Shown here: piece by piece, positions 34,546 through 47,093 of the stretch
Layout: every line of letters begins with the position of its first letter
How positions within the stretch are numbered: the first letter of the stretch is position 1
DNA from: Anaspis maculata
Lineage: Eukaryota; Arthropoda; Insecta; Coleoptera; Scraptiidae
Reading direction: 5' to 3'
DNA: 64,000 nt
Assembly: GCA_949128115.1 (NCBI GenBank)
Contig: OX421963.1
Location: 88,545,602 to 88,609,601, forward strand
Notes under the pieces: generated by a model
The model's database searches: none
What the model was told of the DNA's origin: nothing
Seen by the model: the letters and a program-made list of their open reading frames with translations, nothing else
Program-made: the position numbers and the translations under genes

Positions 34546-35634
34546 GGCTGCTATTGTTGAGTCGATACCATGACGAAATCCGAGCAGGACACTTATGAGT
34601 GGACAAAACTTACGGAAGATTGACGGAAAAGTATTTTTGGACAAAAATGAAGGAAAGCGTAATTAAGTATAATCGTGGTTGCAAGGTTTGTGGTAGTCAG
34701 AAACCTGACCAGAAGTTGCCTGCAGGTTTAATGGGTTCGAAGCTTGCTGTGACACATCCGTGGCAAATGATAAGCCTCCATTTTGTCGGTCCTTTGCCTC
34801 GATCCTCCACTGAACACACTCACCTTCTCTGCGTGTCGGATTACTTTAGTGAATTTTTACTTCTGTTCGCTGTTCAATCAGCCAGGGCTCAAGCGTTGTC
34901 AAAAATCGTCGAGGAGAACATTTTTCTTGTCAATGGTGTACCACAGTATTTAATTTGTGATAATGGTGTTCAAATGAATGCTCAGCTTTTCAAGAAACTG
35001 TGAGAACGTAACAAAGTGAAAATTTGTTTCACTCCCTTATATTATCCCCGTGCTAATCCCGCCGAACGCGTGAATCGCGTTGTGAAAAATGTTGTCATGC
35101 TATGTCGGTGATAACTAACGTACTTGGGCAAATCATCTTGCTAGTATCGCTTGTGCGATACGGACTGCCAAACACGAAACCATAGGATACAGCCCATATT
35201 TCGTTAACTTTGGAAGGGAGTACGCTCACTTCGGTGACGAGCACGTCCCACATGTCGTCTCCGATGAAAGTCCGGAAGTTCGTGACGTGGAAAAGAGACG
35301 TATTGGGTTTGTCAAGATGTTCAACGATGTGTCCACCAAGTTACAGCATGCTTTTGAACGGAATAAACGCCAATATAATCTGCGAAGAAGACCCGTGCAA
35401 TACCAAAAGAATGATTTGGTTTGGCGGAAAAATAAATCCCTTTCTAATGCTGCGAAACTCTACAGCGCGAAGCTAGGGTTAACCTTCGTGGGACCCTATA
35501 AAGTACGGAAAAAACTTGGTTCATGGACTTACCAGTTGGAAAATAACAATGGCGACAAGGCCGGAAGTCGGCACGTCGAAGACCTGAAACCTTATCAGGC
35601 AACCGATAGAGATGACGAAAACAATGATGATTGA
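34546..35634 (+). pseudogene. Ty3/gypsy retrotransposon integrase relic
   Basis: Integrase joins reverse-transcribed DNA to a chromosome. The HHCC zinc domain is visible as YHDEIRAGHL and CKVCG, interrupted by a TGA at 34596-34598. The core domain follows with PWQMISLHFVGPLPRSS, where the first catalytic Asp (usually DFVGPLP) is His (codon 34779-34781), then YLICDNGVQ (second Asp kept) and YYPRANPAERVNR (Glu kept). A TGA at 35001 and a frameshift near 35100 break the frame. The C-terminal part reads TFVGPYKVRKKLGSWTYQLE then SRHVEDLKPY, the typical gypsy C-terminal domain. No protease, RT or LTR was found nearby, and element A copy 2 starts 92 bp downstream. Confidence 0.87.
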
Positions 35635-35726
35635 TTTAACTCTAGGTAGATATGTAGTAGCTATTTTGTGATGTTGTTTTTTTTTTGTTCTTATCTTTCC
35701 CTTTCTGTATTTCCTCTTCTCTTTTT

Positions 35727-36841
35727 AGCGCACTTCTCGAAACGGGAAGGCGGTTTTGTCCTCGCTTTGTCCGTCCGTCCGTCACAGCATCTAGTCCTAG
35801 ACGAAAAGGTTTTTTCGAAAAATTTTCACTCCAATGGGTAGCTCATGACCTTGTATCCCGAACCAAGCAAAATCTCGACAGAATAATGATAAACAATGAC
35901 AATAATAACAAATTAGTGTGACGCGGCATCGCCGTTGAATGCTGCATTTCAGAAGTCGGCCTGATCTCGAAAGTTATCACATGCGATCAAGTATCCGTTC
36001 TTATCATTTTGCAATAATACATATGCGGAGTTATATTTAGAGGAGAATTTGAACTTAATTTTAATGAAAATTCCACATCAGTGCAAGGAACCAGTCAATA
36101 GTTATGAATTTTTGAAAATGACTCCGAAGCTACGGCTCGGCCGCAAAAGATTATTCGTTGCTTGCTAGTGCTTGATATTCTTTTCTCCGAACAAAACGGA
36201 ATCCAATACAGAAAATATTTCAACTTGAATGGGTAGCTCATGGCCTTGGTACGCGAACCAAGAAAAATCTCTCCGAAATAATCATAAACAATTACAATAA
36301 TAACATTTTGGTGTAAGGCGGCTTCGCCGATTAAGTGCTGGAATTCGCATTTAGATGTTGAAAGTTACGATATACGGGTAGCTACATGTTTTTATAAGAA
36401 TACATCCCTACATGTACGGGAATATATTTAGAGAACAATTTGAACTTCCTTTTGACAAAAACTCCACCTCGATACGACCTTCGGGTCAATTGTTATGAAT
36501 TTTTGAAAACGACCGCAAAACTACGGCTTGGCGAATATACGCGTCCCTATAAATTTAAAATCAGACGTGCCATTAACACTATTCAACATTTTGAAATAGG
36601 CATTACTAGGTACCTGAAGGATAATGGCACTCAAACTATGAAACGTGTTTGCTCAATAACAAAAAAAAAGTGGGTAGGTATCACTAAAAATCATGTGACA
36701 GACTACCATTTTCTCGGTTTTTCGATAAAAAAAAGAATTGTTCCGATTCAAAAATAAACCCGATATTCGTGTTCAGGAGGTCGAAATCAGTAGGAAAACA
36801 TTCTTTTATAAGAAGGAGAATGACGCTTATGTGGCCGGTTC

Positions 36842-36872
<31 letters not shown>

Positions 36873-37645
36873 CGTGTAGAAACTAGGATGATGTACTCCT
36901 TCTCGAGAATTGAAGCAAGAGCCTTGGAACTTTTTCCGATGGATAGCTGATGTCCCCCCAAGGGTGGCCAATGGGCACTATTTTTGTTATCCATACATCG
37001 TTATCATTATTATCAAAAAAAGAGATCTCCTGTGCACTTCGAAGAAGTTGAACTTTTCTTCGGGAAATAAAGCTACAGCCTTTAAAAATTGAACTTTATC
37101 CGATGGATAGCTTAGGTCCTCAAGGACCAAATAGGCAGATTGGCTTTCATAATTCTGCCGCCATCTTGGCTGTCATATTGAAATCTCTTATTAGTGGAAC
37201 GATTGTCATGAAACTTGGAACTGACCTTTGTCTCGTATGATCATTTTTATTTTCAAGCTAAATTTCATGATTTCGCCACCATCTTCGCCGCCATATTGAA
37301 ATCTCGTATAAGTGGAAGGATTTTCATGAAACTTGGAAATTACCCTTGTCTCGGATGAGCATTCTTATTTTCAAGCTGAGTTTCATGATTTCGCCGCCAT
37401 CTTGGCCGCCATATTGAAATTTCTTATTAGTGGAACGATTTTCATGAAACTTGGAACTTACCCTTGTCTAGTACGATCATTCTGATTTTTGAGCCGAATT
37501 TCATTATTCTGTCGAAATTTTGGCCGCCATATTGAAATTGTTTGCCCAAATAACGGTAGAGTAGAACCCTATAGTTACTTGACATCTTGCGTTCACTAAT
37601 CCTTTAAAAAGGAAGTGCGCTACTTAGCCTCATGCCCATGTGGCA
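35727..37645. mobile_element. Element A copy 2 (uninterrupted)
   Basis: Collinear with element A copy 1 but without the internal duplication and retroelement insertions, so it shows the basic length of about 1.9 kb. It begins AGCGCACTTCTCGAAACGGG, has the GTCC run (about 35770-35784), the GTCT run (about 36841-36872), the 118-bp array (about 37150-37545) and the end GGAAGTGCGCTACT plus CCTCATGCCCATG. A near-palindrome lies at the right edge (37627-37651). Frames such as 36440-36757 also occur diverged in copy 1 but show frameshifts, so no gene is called. Confidence 0.72.
37150..37545. repeat. 118-bp tandem repeat in element A copy 2
   Basis: Same unit as at 12090-12485, with CCATCTTGGCCGCCATATTG-type markers about every 118 bp and a final diverged unit containing GTCGAAATTTTGGCCGCC. 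Confidence 0.75.
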
Positions 37646-39614
37646 TGAGCCAACAAATGTTTTTTAATATACCCACACCGCGGACCAATATCTTGGAAAT
37701 GTCGCCAATTCATAAAATGTATTCATACTGTAGTAGTATCGGAGGTGAATGTGACATATTTTTTTAACCAATACTGTGTCTTTACCGCTTTAGCGTATCA
37801 TAGTAAATAAATGGAATAAATAAATAGACCCGCTGCATGTAGCGCTGCTGTTTCCACGGTTCTGATATTTTCTTCATCATTAGTAGAAAAAAGAACTTCA
37901 GCTGGAAGAGATTAAAAAAACGATCAAGGCAGCAAAACGATTTGAGTCTGAATATTGATGTAAAATTAGTGTCTCTACGGCGCAAGCACCCCGATTTGGT
38001 TTTTGCCCGTTATTCGCCTCAAATTCCCGGACGAGATGATTCATCATACAACTAACTGAACGACGAATCATTGAACAATTTACAAAATACGATGCGTTTT
38101 TCTATATTTATACCCATACATCGTATTGTTGCACTTCATCACTCCTCAAACATACCGAGGCCGGTTCGCATGTGTGGATCATAACTCGAAGTTTGCACTC
38201 CCACACGCACCAGTAAACATTTTGAGAAGCATTTCAACAGGTTACCCAAGCAGACAGATACATTATAGTCATTATGCTCGTATTCCATTGCCGAGCGGCA
38301 TGTATAACCCGTACATATGCATAGAGCTATAGCTAAAACATTTATAAACCGTCAACGGGCTCGATGACGGGCCTTTTACCCGACATATGGGTCTGTTTAT
38401 CCCTCGTGCTTATAAGTCTGGATGTATTTTTTTTTCGATTCTCGGAAACAAAAAACCAAAAATGATTTCGAGCACCAAGAGGATTGATTTACGGAGAGGC
38501 AATATGCCCGAATCAAAGGAGAATTTGTTTTCGTGGCGCAGTAGGTTTCCCCGAATCCGGACAACATCACAAGACAAGACAGGGGCCTAATTAACGGTGG
38601 TAGTGAAAGAAGACTCAAAGCGGACTGCTCCACAAAGCAGATTGAAAGAAAATACTAATTTGAAGTAAGTATATAGGTACGTATTTATGGATAAAGCAGA
38701 ACAGCGGTAGGTATCTGGCGAATAACACTACTTGGCGTACTTGGGAAACGCTTTGCTGATGGTTAAAAATGCAATAACTATTATAATTCCGGGCATTAGG
38801 ATAGCTTCTGATGCTTTTTTCTATTATTTATTGCATTTTTTCGGCCCCAAGTTATATTGCTTCACAACCCAACTGTTCTCTTGCGATAAAATCAATATCA
38901 AACATTAATGCTGGCATATTAGCATGTTTGTTTGGTCGGTTTTGATACACTAATGACCATGTACGTGTTTGAAAAATGGTGTGGACTATGTCATTTGATG
39001 TTAAACAAGCATGCAAGCGGAGTTTTGTATGGCTGTTTGTCAATACGTAATGGGGAGTTTTGTATATGTCCTCGGTGACTGTGTATGTGCGCGAGAGTTA
39101 TTTTAATGTTATTGCAATGACATGTTGGATTAGGCTGGCTTAAGTATAAGGTACCTGCACACCGCAGGTATTTTTAGACGTGGCTGATTTATAATCGTGT
39201 AGATCGGGTCGGAAGTATTATTAGATCTGATATTGAAGTTTACCTTGTGCTGGGGTTCATTTAAGCAAGCACCAGTTTTTTCAAGTCTGATGAATCATAG
39301 AACCAAAGAGCTAACTGCTTTGCAAAACGTCATTTTAGGTGAAAAGTATAGCATATCATAATACCAACTATTTATACGAGGAAGCATTATTATAGCCAAG
39401 GCAGCAGATTGAATCCCGAAGCGCCGCTGAGAAATATGAGGCGTCGAAAAGAAGTATACTTTGCCAGAAACATTCTTGAATCACAGAAAATCAGTCATTG
39501 GAAGAAAAAAAAAATTGGAAATGGTTCTTTTTTTTGGGAGCTGAAGCACTTTGAACTTCACTGAAAAATTTGGGTGGGCCACTTCAATTGTTGAGTAGTT
39601 TATTTTCTGACAAC
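37646..39614. other. Unassigned stretch; interspersed repeat at right end
   Basis: No gene motif was found. About 39480-39614 belongs to the dispersed CACTTCAATTGTTG family also seen at 8.6 and 22.8 kb and is where FB4 inserted. Confidence 0.3.
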
Positions 39615-39616
39615 TA

Positions 39617-42600
39617 AAGTGGTCAACAAAATAAGTGTCTATGTCGATATTTGTATAGTTTTTCAAAACTTGACAGCTTTGGAATCTTTTGCGCGATTTT
39701 GGATCTGTTTGAACTGGTGGATAGCCTCATTCTTTGGCTATCGGATCCAAGTTTTGCGGATATTGAGAAAGCCCAATAAAATTTCTACAGGGTGTCAAAT
39801 AAAGCAATGCAAAAGTTTTGAAAGTTTCGCTAACCCCCATTTTGCCAAGAAATTTTTTTTGTGGATACCAACACCAAAAATATGAAGAATGATGTATTCT
39901 CTCGAAAAGGTTTTCGATTCATCCCCCTATTTCTGTTTAAAAAAAAGTTATGCCATTTTTTCCTCAATCTACACTTTTCGACAATTAACGTTACAACTGG
40001 CCATATTATCGAGGCAAATTTGACAACAATTGATACTTTCACTTGAAAAACTGTCCCATGAAAAACATTTTCTTTACTCACCCCTAAAATGATTATCTAC
40101 GGTCAGTGCCTTAAGCCCCTGCGGACCGACTTAGAATGTAGCCTGCTGGAGCGGGCATCAGGATGGGATAGTACTGTGTCACAACAGATTTACCACATCA
40201 ACCATATCAAACACTCTTTGATATTGTTTGTTAGGGGTTGTTTTCAAAAAATTGGTAATTGATAACTTGAGAAGAAAAAGACCTAGAGACAAAATTTTTA
40301 TTTCATGTTCAATCGCATACGGTGACACATTTTGCAACGTAGTGGGGGTGTCCTTCTTAGCAACCCTTACTTAAGGGACGGAAATGTTTTTGTAGGAGTG
40401 TGTGGTTTCATTTCTTATGGTTTCGTCTCTTCTGAATTCAATTTTGGTATTAAAAATTGTTTTTATTCAACATTATCTCCTATTCGGGTAAAACTCGTTC
40501 GATTGGTTTTTCATTTGTGTATGTGTCTTTTTAGCTGAAGAACTTATCGTTTTACTTATGTTACCTTAAAAACCAAACCTTTTTCTTCCGCTATTGTGAG
40601 CAGAGTAATTTGTAAAATGCCGCGTTTAAGTCCGGATGAATTAGCCATCGTGGCACGAATGCGAGAGAGGGGCGACACCATCGACAACATTGCGGCACTT
40701 TTTAGGACCTCCTCTAGGTCCATAAGTCGTGCAATTCGACGTCTGGCAGCTGGAGACAATTATTACCGTCGTGGAGGAAGAACTCGGAAAACAACCGCTG
40801 CGCAGGATCGCTTTGTTCGAAGGGCGATCCAGAGAAAACCGACCACTACTGCAAGTGCCATCAACAACGTGTTGAGGGCCACGACGGGGATCCAGCTGTC
40901 AAACCAAACTGTCAGACGAAGATTGCACGACTCTGGGCTAAGAGCGAGAAGAAGAGCGTCATGCCCTTTAATGAACCGACGTCATCGCGCCGTGCGTCTC
41001 CAATGGGCTAGGGACCACCAGAACTGGGGAATAGCTGAATGGGGTAGATGTTTGTTTACGGATGAAAGTAAGTTCAATTTGTTCCATTCGGATGGGCGTG
41101 TTTTGGTGTGGAGAAGAAGAAATGAAAGATTTTTGGAAGAGCACATGGAGGCGAGAGTGGCGTTTGGAGGTGGAGGAGTGACTGTTTGGGGTGGAATCAC
41201 GATGACAGGAAAGAGTGAGTTGGTGGTGTTAAGAGGACAGAGCATGAATGGAGAGAGATATCAAGATTTGTGTATTAGGGATATTGTGGTCCCCTACGCG
41301 CAAAACTTCGGTGATGGATTCATTCTGGTTGACGACAACGCGAGACCACATCGTGCACGTATTGTCACCAAATTTTTGAGGGATCACAATATTGAGCGAA
41401 TGGATTGGCCACCCTTGTCTCCTGATATGAATGTGATTGAGCATGATTGTATGGAGTAGAATGAAGAGAAATATGAAAGAAAGGGAAGGACAAATTGAAA
41501 ATTTTGATGACTTGGCGGATGCGATTCAGGTTGAATGGGATGCTATTCCTCAGGAGTTTTTGCGAAACCTGGTGGAGAGTATGCCTCGAAGGGTTGCGGC
41601 TCTCATTAGAGCTAGAGGAGGTCCCACCAAATACTGATGAAGATGAACTTATGTGAGTGATTCAAGGATATTTTCATATCCCTCGTGTCTAACGGTGTTT
41701 CCTTTTTTAGTCGCAGCCGAAGAGTATTTTGCGGAGAGACCCGAAGGCAGTTCCTAGTTACACTTTTACTTGGTTTGAGGTGACTAGTGACGTGGCGCAC
41801 TAACCAAGGAAGAACGAGTGCTTTACGTGTCCTCCGAGACACGAAGACAAGCGAGTTGGCTATTTTTGCGTGAGACTCTAGGCGCGGGCGTATCTCCAAC
41901 TTGAAATCAAGTCCATAGTTCCGGCTACGCTTGCTCTATAGGTAAACCGCAGTGGAAGTCTGGTGTACACAATGGTGGCGGTCAATGGAAATCACATGGA
42001 AGTCAGTAGAAGTTACGTGGAAATCAGTGGAAGTCTTGTCTACAAAATTTTTGCTGTCTTTGACCGCGCCGAGTTTGAAAGCAACTGAAAGTTGAAACTG
42101 GGCTGTACCAATTTTTTTCGCTACTGATAGTATAACTCTATCGATTTTATGGAAACATTGTTTTCAATTGTAAACATTTTGTCACAATAAAGAAAAACTC
42201 CATCCGAAGTTATGAACTTGATTCTTTCTTTCAAATGGTAACATTTGTTCAAAATCAATTTTAATTGCCAAAATTGCATTCAGAACAGACGAAACCATAA
42301 GAAATGATACCAAACACTTGAACAAAAACATTTCCATCCCTTAAGTAAGGGTAGCTATGAATCACACCCCCACTTTGTTGCAAAATGCGTCACCGTATGC
42401 GATTGAACGTCAAATAAGAAAGTAGCCTCTAGGTCTTCTCGTTCTCAAGTTATCAATTTTCAATTTTTTTAAAACAACCCTTAACAAACATTATCAGAGG
42501 GTTTCATATGGGTGATGTTGTAAATCTGATGTGATACAGTGCTATTCCATCTCCAGCTCCAGCAGGCTACATTCTTACTCGGTCCGCAGGGGCTTTTGGC

Positions 42601-43091
42601 ACTGACCGTAGATAATCATTTTAGGGGTGAGTAAAGAAAATGTTTTTCATGGGACAGTTTTTCAAGTGAAAGTATCAATTGTTGTCAAATTTGCCTCGAT
42701 AATATGGCCAGTTGTAACGTTAATTGTCGAAAAGTGTAGATTGAGGAAAAAATGGCATAACTTTTTTTTAAACAGAAATAGGGGGATGAATCGAAAACCT
42801 TTTCGAGAGAATACATCATTCTTCATATTTTTGGTGTTGGTATCCACAAAAAAAATTTCTTGGCAAAATGGGGGTTAGCGAAACTTTCAAAACTTTTGCA
42901 TTGCTTTATTTGACACCCTGTAGAAATTTTATTGGGCTTTCTCAATATCCGCAAAACTTGGATCCGATAGCCAAAGAATGAGGCTATCCACCAGTTCAAA
43001 CAGATCCAAAATCGCGCAAAAGATTCCAAAGCTGTCAAGTTTTGAAAAACTATACAAATATCGACATAGACACTTATTTTGTTGACCACTT
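39617..43091 (+). mobile_element. FB4: Tc1-like DD34E transposon with ~0.85-kb inverted repeats
   Basis: The tip AAGTGGTCAACAAAATAAGT is mirrored at 43091, and TA flanks both sides (39615-39616, 43092-43093). The outer 494 bp (39617-40110 and 42598-43091) appear identical with no indels: all coordinates mirror around the same axis. Further in, the arms stay recognisable but diverge for another 360 bp (to about 40470 and from about 42240). Between them sits one transposase gene on the plus strand. Ordinary Tc1 elements have inverted repeats of tens to a few hundred bp, so these are unusually long. The identical outer arms point to recent activity or to conversion between arms. Frames of 88, 83 and 61 codons in both arms are mirror images and not genes. 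Confidence 0.92.
40596..41637 (+). pseudogene. Tc1-family DD34E transposase with one frameshift
   Basis: The enzyme would cut and paste FB4-type ends. Two N-terminal helix-turn-helix regions are visible (about residues 5-50, LSPDELAIVARMRERGDTI, and about 85-120, LSNQTVRRRLHDSGL), then the DDE core with FTDESKF (Asp codon 41061), VDDNARPH (Asp codon 41334) and NVIEH (Glu codon 41439). Thirty-four residues separate the second Asp and the Glu, the Tc1 spacing. Directly after that Glu-His, seven nucleotides replace the expected single codon before the TGG, shifting the frame, so translation stops at 41457. The rest (MKRNMKEREGQIENFDDL to AALIRARGGPTKY) is open in the next frame to 41637. Upstream CRVICK codons suggest the ATG at 40617 (MPRLSP) as the real start. 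Polyadenylation signal AATAAA lies at 42186. Confidence 0.9.
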
Positions 43092-43093
43092 TA

Positions 43094-43384
43094 CTTTACT
43101 TCCCTGTCACTTTTGAAGGAGTTGAAACTGAGGAATATAAAGGGTACTGGAGCCATCCGCGAAAATCGTATTCCACAATCACCTTTGAATAATGCTACAT
43201 CTTTGAAGTAAAACGAATGGAGAGATAATATTTTGAATATGCACAGACAGGTGAAGAAATTGTATTGTGTAAATGTAATGACGTCAGTATAACTAGCATC
43301 GAATGCTGCTGCCTGTGTCTTCCCAGTCAACGGAGCCAAAGGTTTTCGCAATTGAGAAAACAATTTGCTCAAAATCCAACGGTA
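43094..43384. other. Spacer between FB4 and FB5
   Basis: About 290 bp of AT-rich DNA without recognisable coding sequence. It separates two TA-flanked palindromic elements. Confidence 0.4.
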
Positions 43385-43386
43385 TA

Positions 43387-46300
43387 AACTGCGCAACAGT
43401 CAATGTGTCCACCTCGAAAATTTTACCCTTTTTGAAAATGGTATAATTTTCGAATGCCACCAGTGATTTCAATACGGTTTGCTTTGTTCAAAAAGCTGAT
43501 CCTTCGTTCATCTGAAGAATTGACGCCAAACATTTAGCAACTCCAAATAAAGCTCCTACAGGGTGATATGTAAACCGGTGCAAAATTACTCTGCCGTCAA
43601 GAGGTCCCCGTTTGCGAAAAAAAATTATTCTTCCAATTTTAGCAATAAAACCACAAGGGCTGATGCTTCGCCTTTGCGACCATTCCAGATTTTTGTAAAT
43701 CGAAAGTCTAACAATGAAGATATGAATTTTTATTGAAAATTATGCATTCAAGTTCTATCGGTACGTGGCATTACCGCATTTGTGATGATGAGAAGGTGCA
43801 ATTTTTTTAAAATGATAAAGGGTCAATAATTTGAAAACCTCAGTCAAACATTATTTGACGTTGGAAACCTCTTTTCTTCGCAAAATTGAGCTTATGGATA
43901 CGATTCTGTTGTCAAATTTCAATTTCACGTCACAGGAGAAGGCTCAAAGGCCGAAATATGGAAAGAAACACGAGGCTTGTGAATATCCAAATGACGTCTG
44001 GATATTGTCTTGATTTGATTTTTTTATCGTCACTAACCATCGACGGACTATTATGACATTGAAAAGTCTTCAGATTACATTTAAAGTGACCGAATTGACA
44101 AATATTTTCTGGTTTCTAGCACTTTTTTTTTCATTTGCTTGACCCTTTGAAGTTAGTTGTTGTGGACAAGCTTTGACAATTTTGGTATAGTGCTAAAAAT
44201 GTCATAAAAGCAGTTTGAGGCTTCATTTGGGTCAAAAATGCTGAATTTTTTTATCAGCAGGGCTATTTTTATTTCAAATGAGACCCTGTAGGCCAGGCGG
44301 TAGGTCATTCTGGATAGAAAAAATTCCGACCAAAGCTTTTATGGTGTCAAACTCTTCGTAAGGTCAGTAGGTATCTACCACTGAGTTTCCGCCCAAAAAC
44401 GAGTTGTGCTGATTCCTTCACATCTACCCAAAGGTAAAGGATGTCTTGAAGGTGCAAAAAGACCTGTTAAACCCCCGTACTTTTTCATTTTATTTGCCTC
44501 AATGCAAACGTACAACCTTAACGCAAACATTGGAAGCATTTGTCAACATCTCTGTGCCAGTCTTACTGTTGAAAAAAAAAAATTTCTTTGTGCGGGTCAG
44601 ATAAATCACATTTAATTGTTTTTTCACACTAGAAAACGATGGAGCAACATGTATTTTGGATGTTTTCTAATAACTTGTACTCACTGAACCCATTCATGGC
44701 GTTAAAATTTCAATAACAGCATTTTTGAAGATGTTGCCCGCTAAGAAGTGAATAATTTTTACCTGTCTGTTCAGCAGCAGTTTTTTCAATTTTACCAAAC
44801 ACCGTTCTCGAAAATTTTATAGGGAATGACAAGCTGGAACTCTTTTCTAATGATATTATATCTGGCTTAACCGCGGCATGCTTTTTGAAAGTGTAGGAAC
44901 TGATTTCTTTTCGAGTGGTTTCATTTTACCCGCGTGCGGTCGTGCCTACTTGACATAGACCGGACTGATTACACAAGCTTGGAAATGTACTCTCTTCCAG
45001 CTTTAAAACACAACCATTAATGATAAAATAATATATAATTTCTTCATAAATCAATGTACAAAGTCTTAATAATAATGGTCGCGTTTTAAAGCTGGAAAAG
45101 AGTACATTTCCAAGCTCGTGTAATCAGCCCGGTCTATGTCAAGTAGGCACGGCCGCACGCGGGTGAAACAGGACTTCTCGAAAAGAAATCAGTTTTTTAG
45201 ACTTTCAAGTGCGTGCCGCGGTTAAGCCAGGCACGATATCGTTCGAGAAGAGTTTGAGCTTTTCATTCCGTATGAAATTTTCGCAAACGGTGTTTGGTAA
45301 AATTGAAAAAATTGCTGCTGAACAGGCGGGTGAAAATTATTCAGTTTTTTGCTGACAACATCTTCAAAACTGCTGTTATTGAAATTTGAATGCCATAAAT
45401 GGGTTCAATGGATACGAGTTATTAGAAACATACAAAATACATGTTGCTCCATCGTTCTCTTGTGTGGAAAAACGATTAAATGTAATTTATCTGACCCGCA
45501 CAAAGAAATTTTTTTTTTCAACAGTAAGACTGGCATAGAGATGATGACAGATGCTTCCAATGTTTGCGTAAGAGTTGTACGTTTGCATTTAGGCAAATAT
45601 AATGAAAAAGTACGAAGGTTTAACAGGTCTTTTTGCACTTTTGAGGCATCCTTTACCTTCGCGCAGATGTGGAGGAATCAGCACAACTCGTTTTTGGGCG
45701 GAAACTCAGTGGTAGATAACTACTGACCTTACGAAGAGTTTGACACCATAAAAGCTTTGGTCGGAGTTTTTTCCAGATTGTAGTGATTTTACCGACATAC
45801 CGCCTGGCCTACTGTCTGTTGATGGAATTATTGCCAACAAAGGGTCAGATGGTTCCCATAGAGCGGTCAAATTTGAAACATATTGCATTATTATAAGCTC
45901 TATGGTAACCATCTAAGCCCTTTGTTGGCAACAATCCCATCAACAAACAGAGTCTCGTTTGGGAATAAAGTAGCCCGGCTAATGGAAAATGCAGCAATTT
46001 TAGCCCGAAAGGAGCCTTGAACTGATCGGATGACATTTTTAGCACTGCCGAAATTGTCAAAGCTTGTACCACAACAACCAACCTTAAAAGGGTTGAGCAA
46101 ATGAAAAAAAAAGTGCTAGAAAGCACGAAATATTGGTCAATTCGGTCTCTTTGAATGTATTCTGAAGACCTTTTAATGTCATAATGGTCCATCGATGTCA
46201 AAGTGACGATGAAAGATTCAAATCACGACAATATCCAGACGTCCTTTGGATATTCACAAGCCTTGTTTCTTTCCATATTTCGGCCTTTGAGCCTTCTCCT

Positions 46301-46934
46301 GTGACGTGAAATTGAAATTTGACAACAGAATCGTATCCAGAAGCTTAAATTTGCGAAGAAAAGAGGTTTCAAACGTCAAATAATGTTTAATCGAGGTTTT
46401 CAAGTTTTTGACCTCTTATCATTTTAAAAAAATTGCCCGTATTTCAGTCACCTTTGAAATAATGAAGGTGTGTTGTGATTCATATTGTTTGAAACCCTTC
46501 AAGATCCAAATTTGCTCAATTGCACCTTCTCATCATCACAAATGCGGTAATGCTACGTACCAATAGAACTTGAATGCATAATTTCCAATAAAAATTCATA
46601 TCTTCATTGTTAGACTCCCGATTTACAAAAATCTAGAATGTCACAAAGCCAAAGAATCAGTCTTTGTGGTTTTACTGCTAAAATAGAAAAAAAATTGATT
46701 TTTTCGCAAACGGGGACCTCTTGACGGCGGAGTAATTTTGCACCGGTTTACATATCACCCTGTAGGAGCTAGATTTGAAGTTGCTTATTGTTCGGCGTCA
46801 ATCCTTCGGATAAACGAAGGATCAGCCTTTTGAACAACGCAAACCGTATTGAAATCACCGGTGGCATTCGAAAATAATACTATTTTCAAAAAGGGTAAAA
46901 TTTCCGAGGTGGACACATTGACTGTTGCGCAGTT
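43387..46934. mobile_element. FB5: 3.5-kb palindromic transposon related to FB4
   Basis: The tip AACTGCGCAACAGTCAATGT is mirrored at the right end, with TA at 43385-43386 and 46935-46936. Arms of about 1.75 kb pair around an AT-rich centre near 45045. Tip comparison with FB4 gives about 15 of 23 identical positions, and the CTACAGGGTG motif lies about 170 bp from the tip in both. Arms are diverged and no transposase is seen. FB5 is therefore probably a non-autonomous, older relative of FB4. A hairpin MITE interrupts only the right arm. Frames in this interval are arm sequence. Confidence 0.87.
45817..45945. mobile_element. Hairpin MITE nested in right arm of FB5
   Basis: TGTTGATGG...GCCAACAAAGGG pairs with CCCTTTGTTGGC...CCATCAACA, giving a stem of about 48 bp with few mismatches and a loop of about 35 nt. 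The left arm of FB5 (near 44290) lacks it: the flanking CCTAC and GTCTC blocks are adjacent there. It therefore inserted after the arms formed. Confidence 0.75.
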
Positions 46935-46936
46935 TA

Positions 46937-47093
46937 TTTAGATGTTAACCACGCTGCATGGGACCATAACTGTACAGTCTATAAGAAAAAGCTTGACTTA
47001 CTCAGGAACGACTTGATTGGTGGTCAATAGCAGTCACAGTCGCATCCAACTACTCCACTTAATTCACGGTCTGCGTTCTGCACTGAGTTTTTG
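46937..47093. other. Spacer before LINE endonuclease relic
   Basis: No motif recognised. It may belong to the 5' part of the LINE that follows. Confidence 0.3.

Noticed and set aside
35635..35726. 3' LTR after the gypsy integrase
   Set aside because: No TG...CA ended repeat or polypurine tract with a matching upstream copy could be found before element A copy 2 begins.
39619..43089. Identical 88-, 83- and 61-codon ORFs in plus and minus orientation as a duplicated gene
   Set aside because: They are mirror images within the FB4 inverted repeats, overlap each other on both strands and have no motif.
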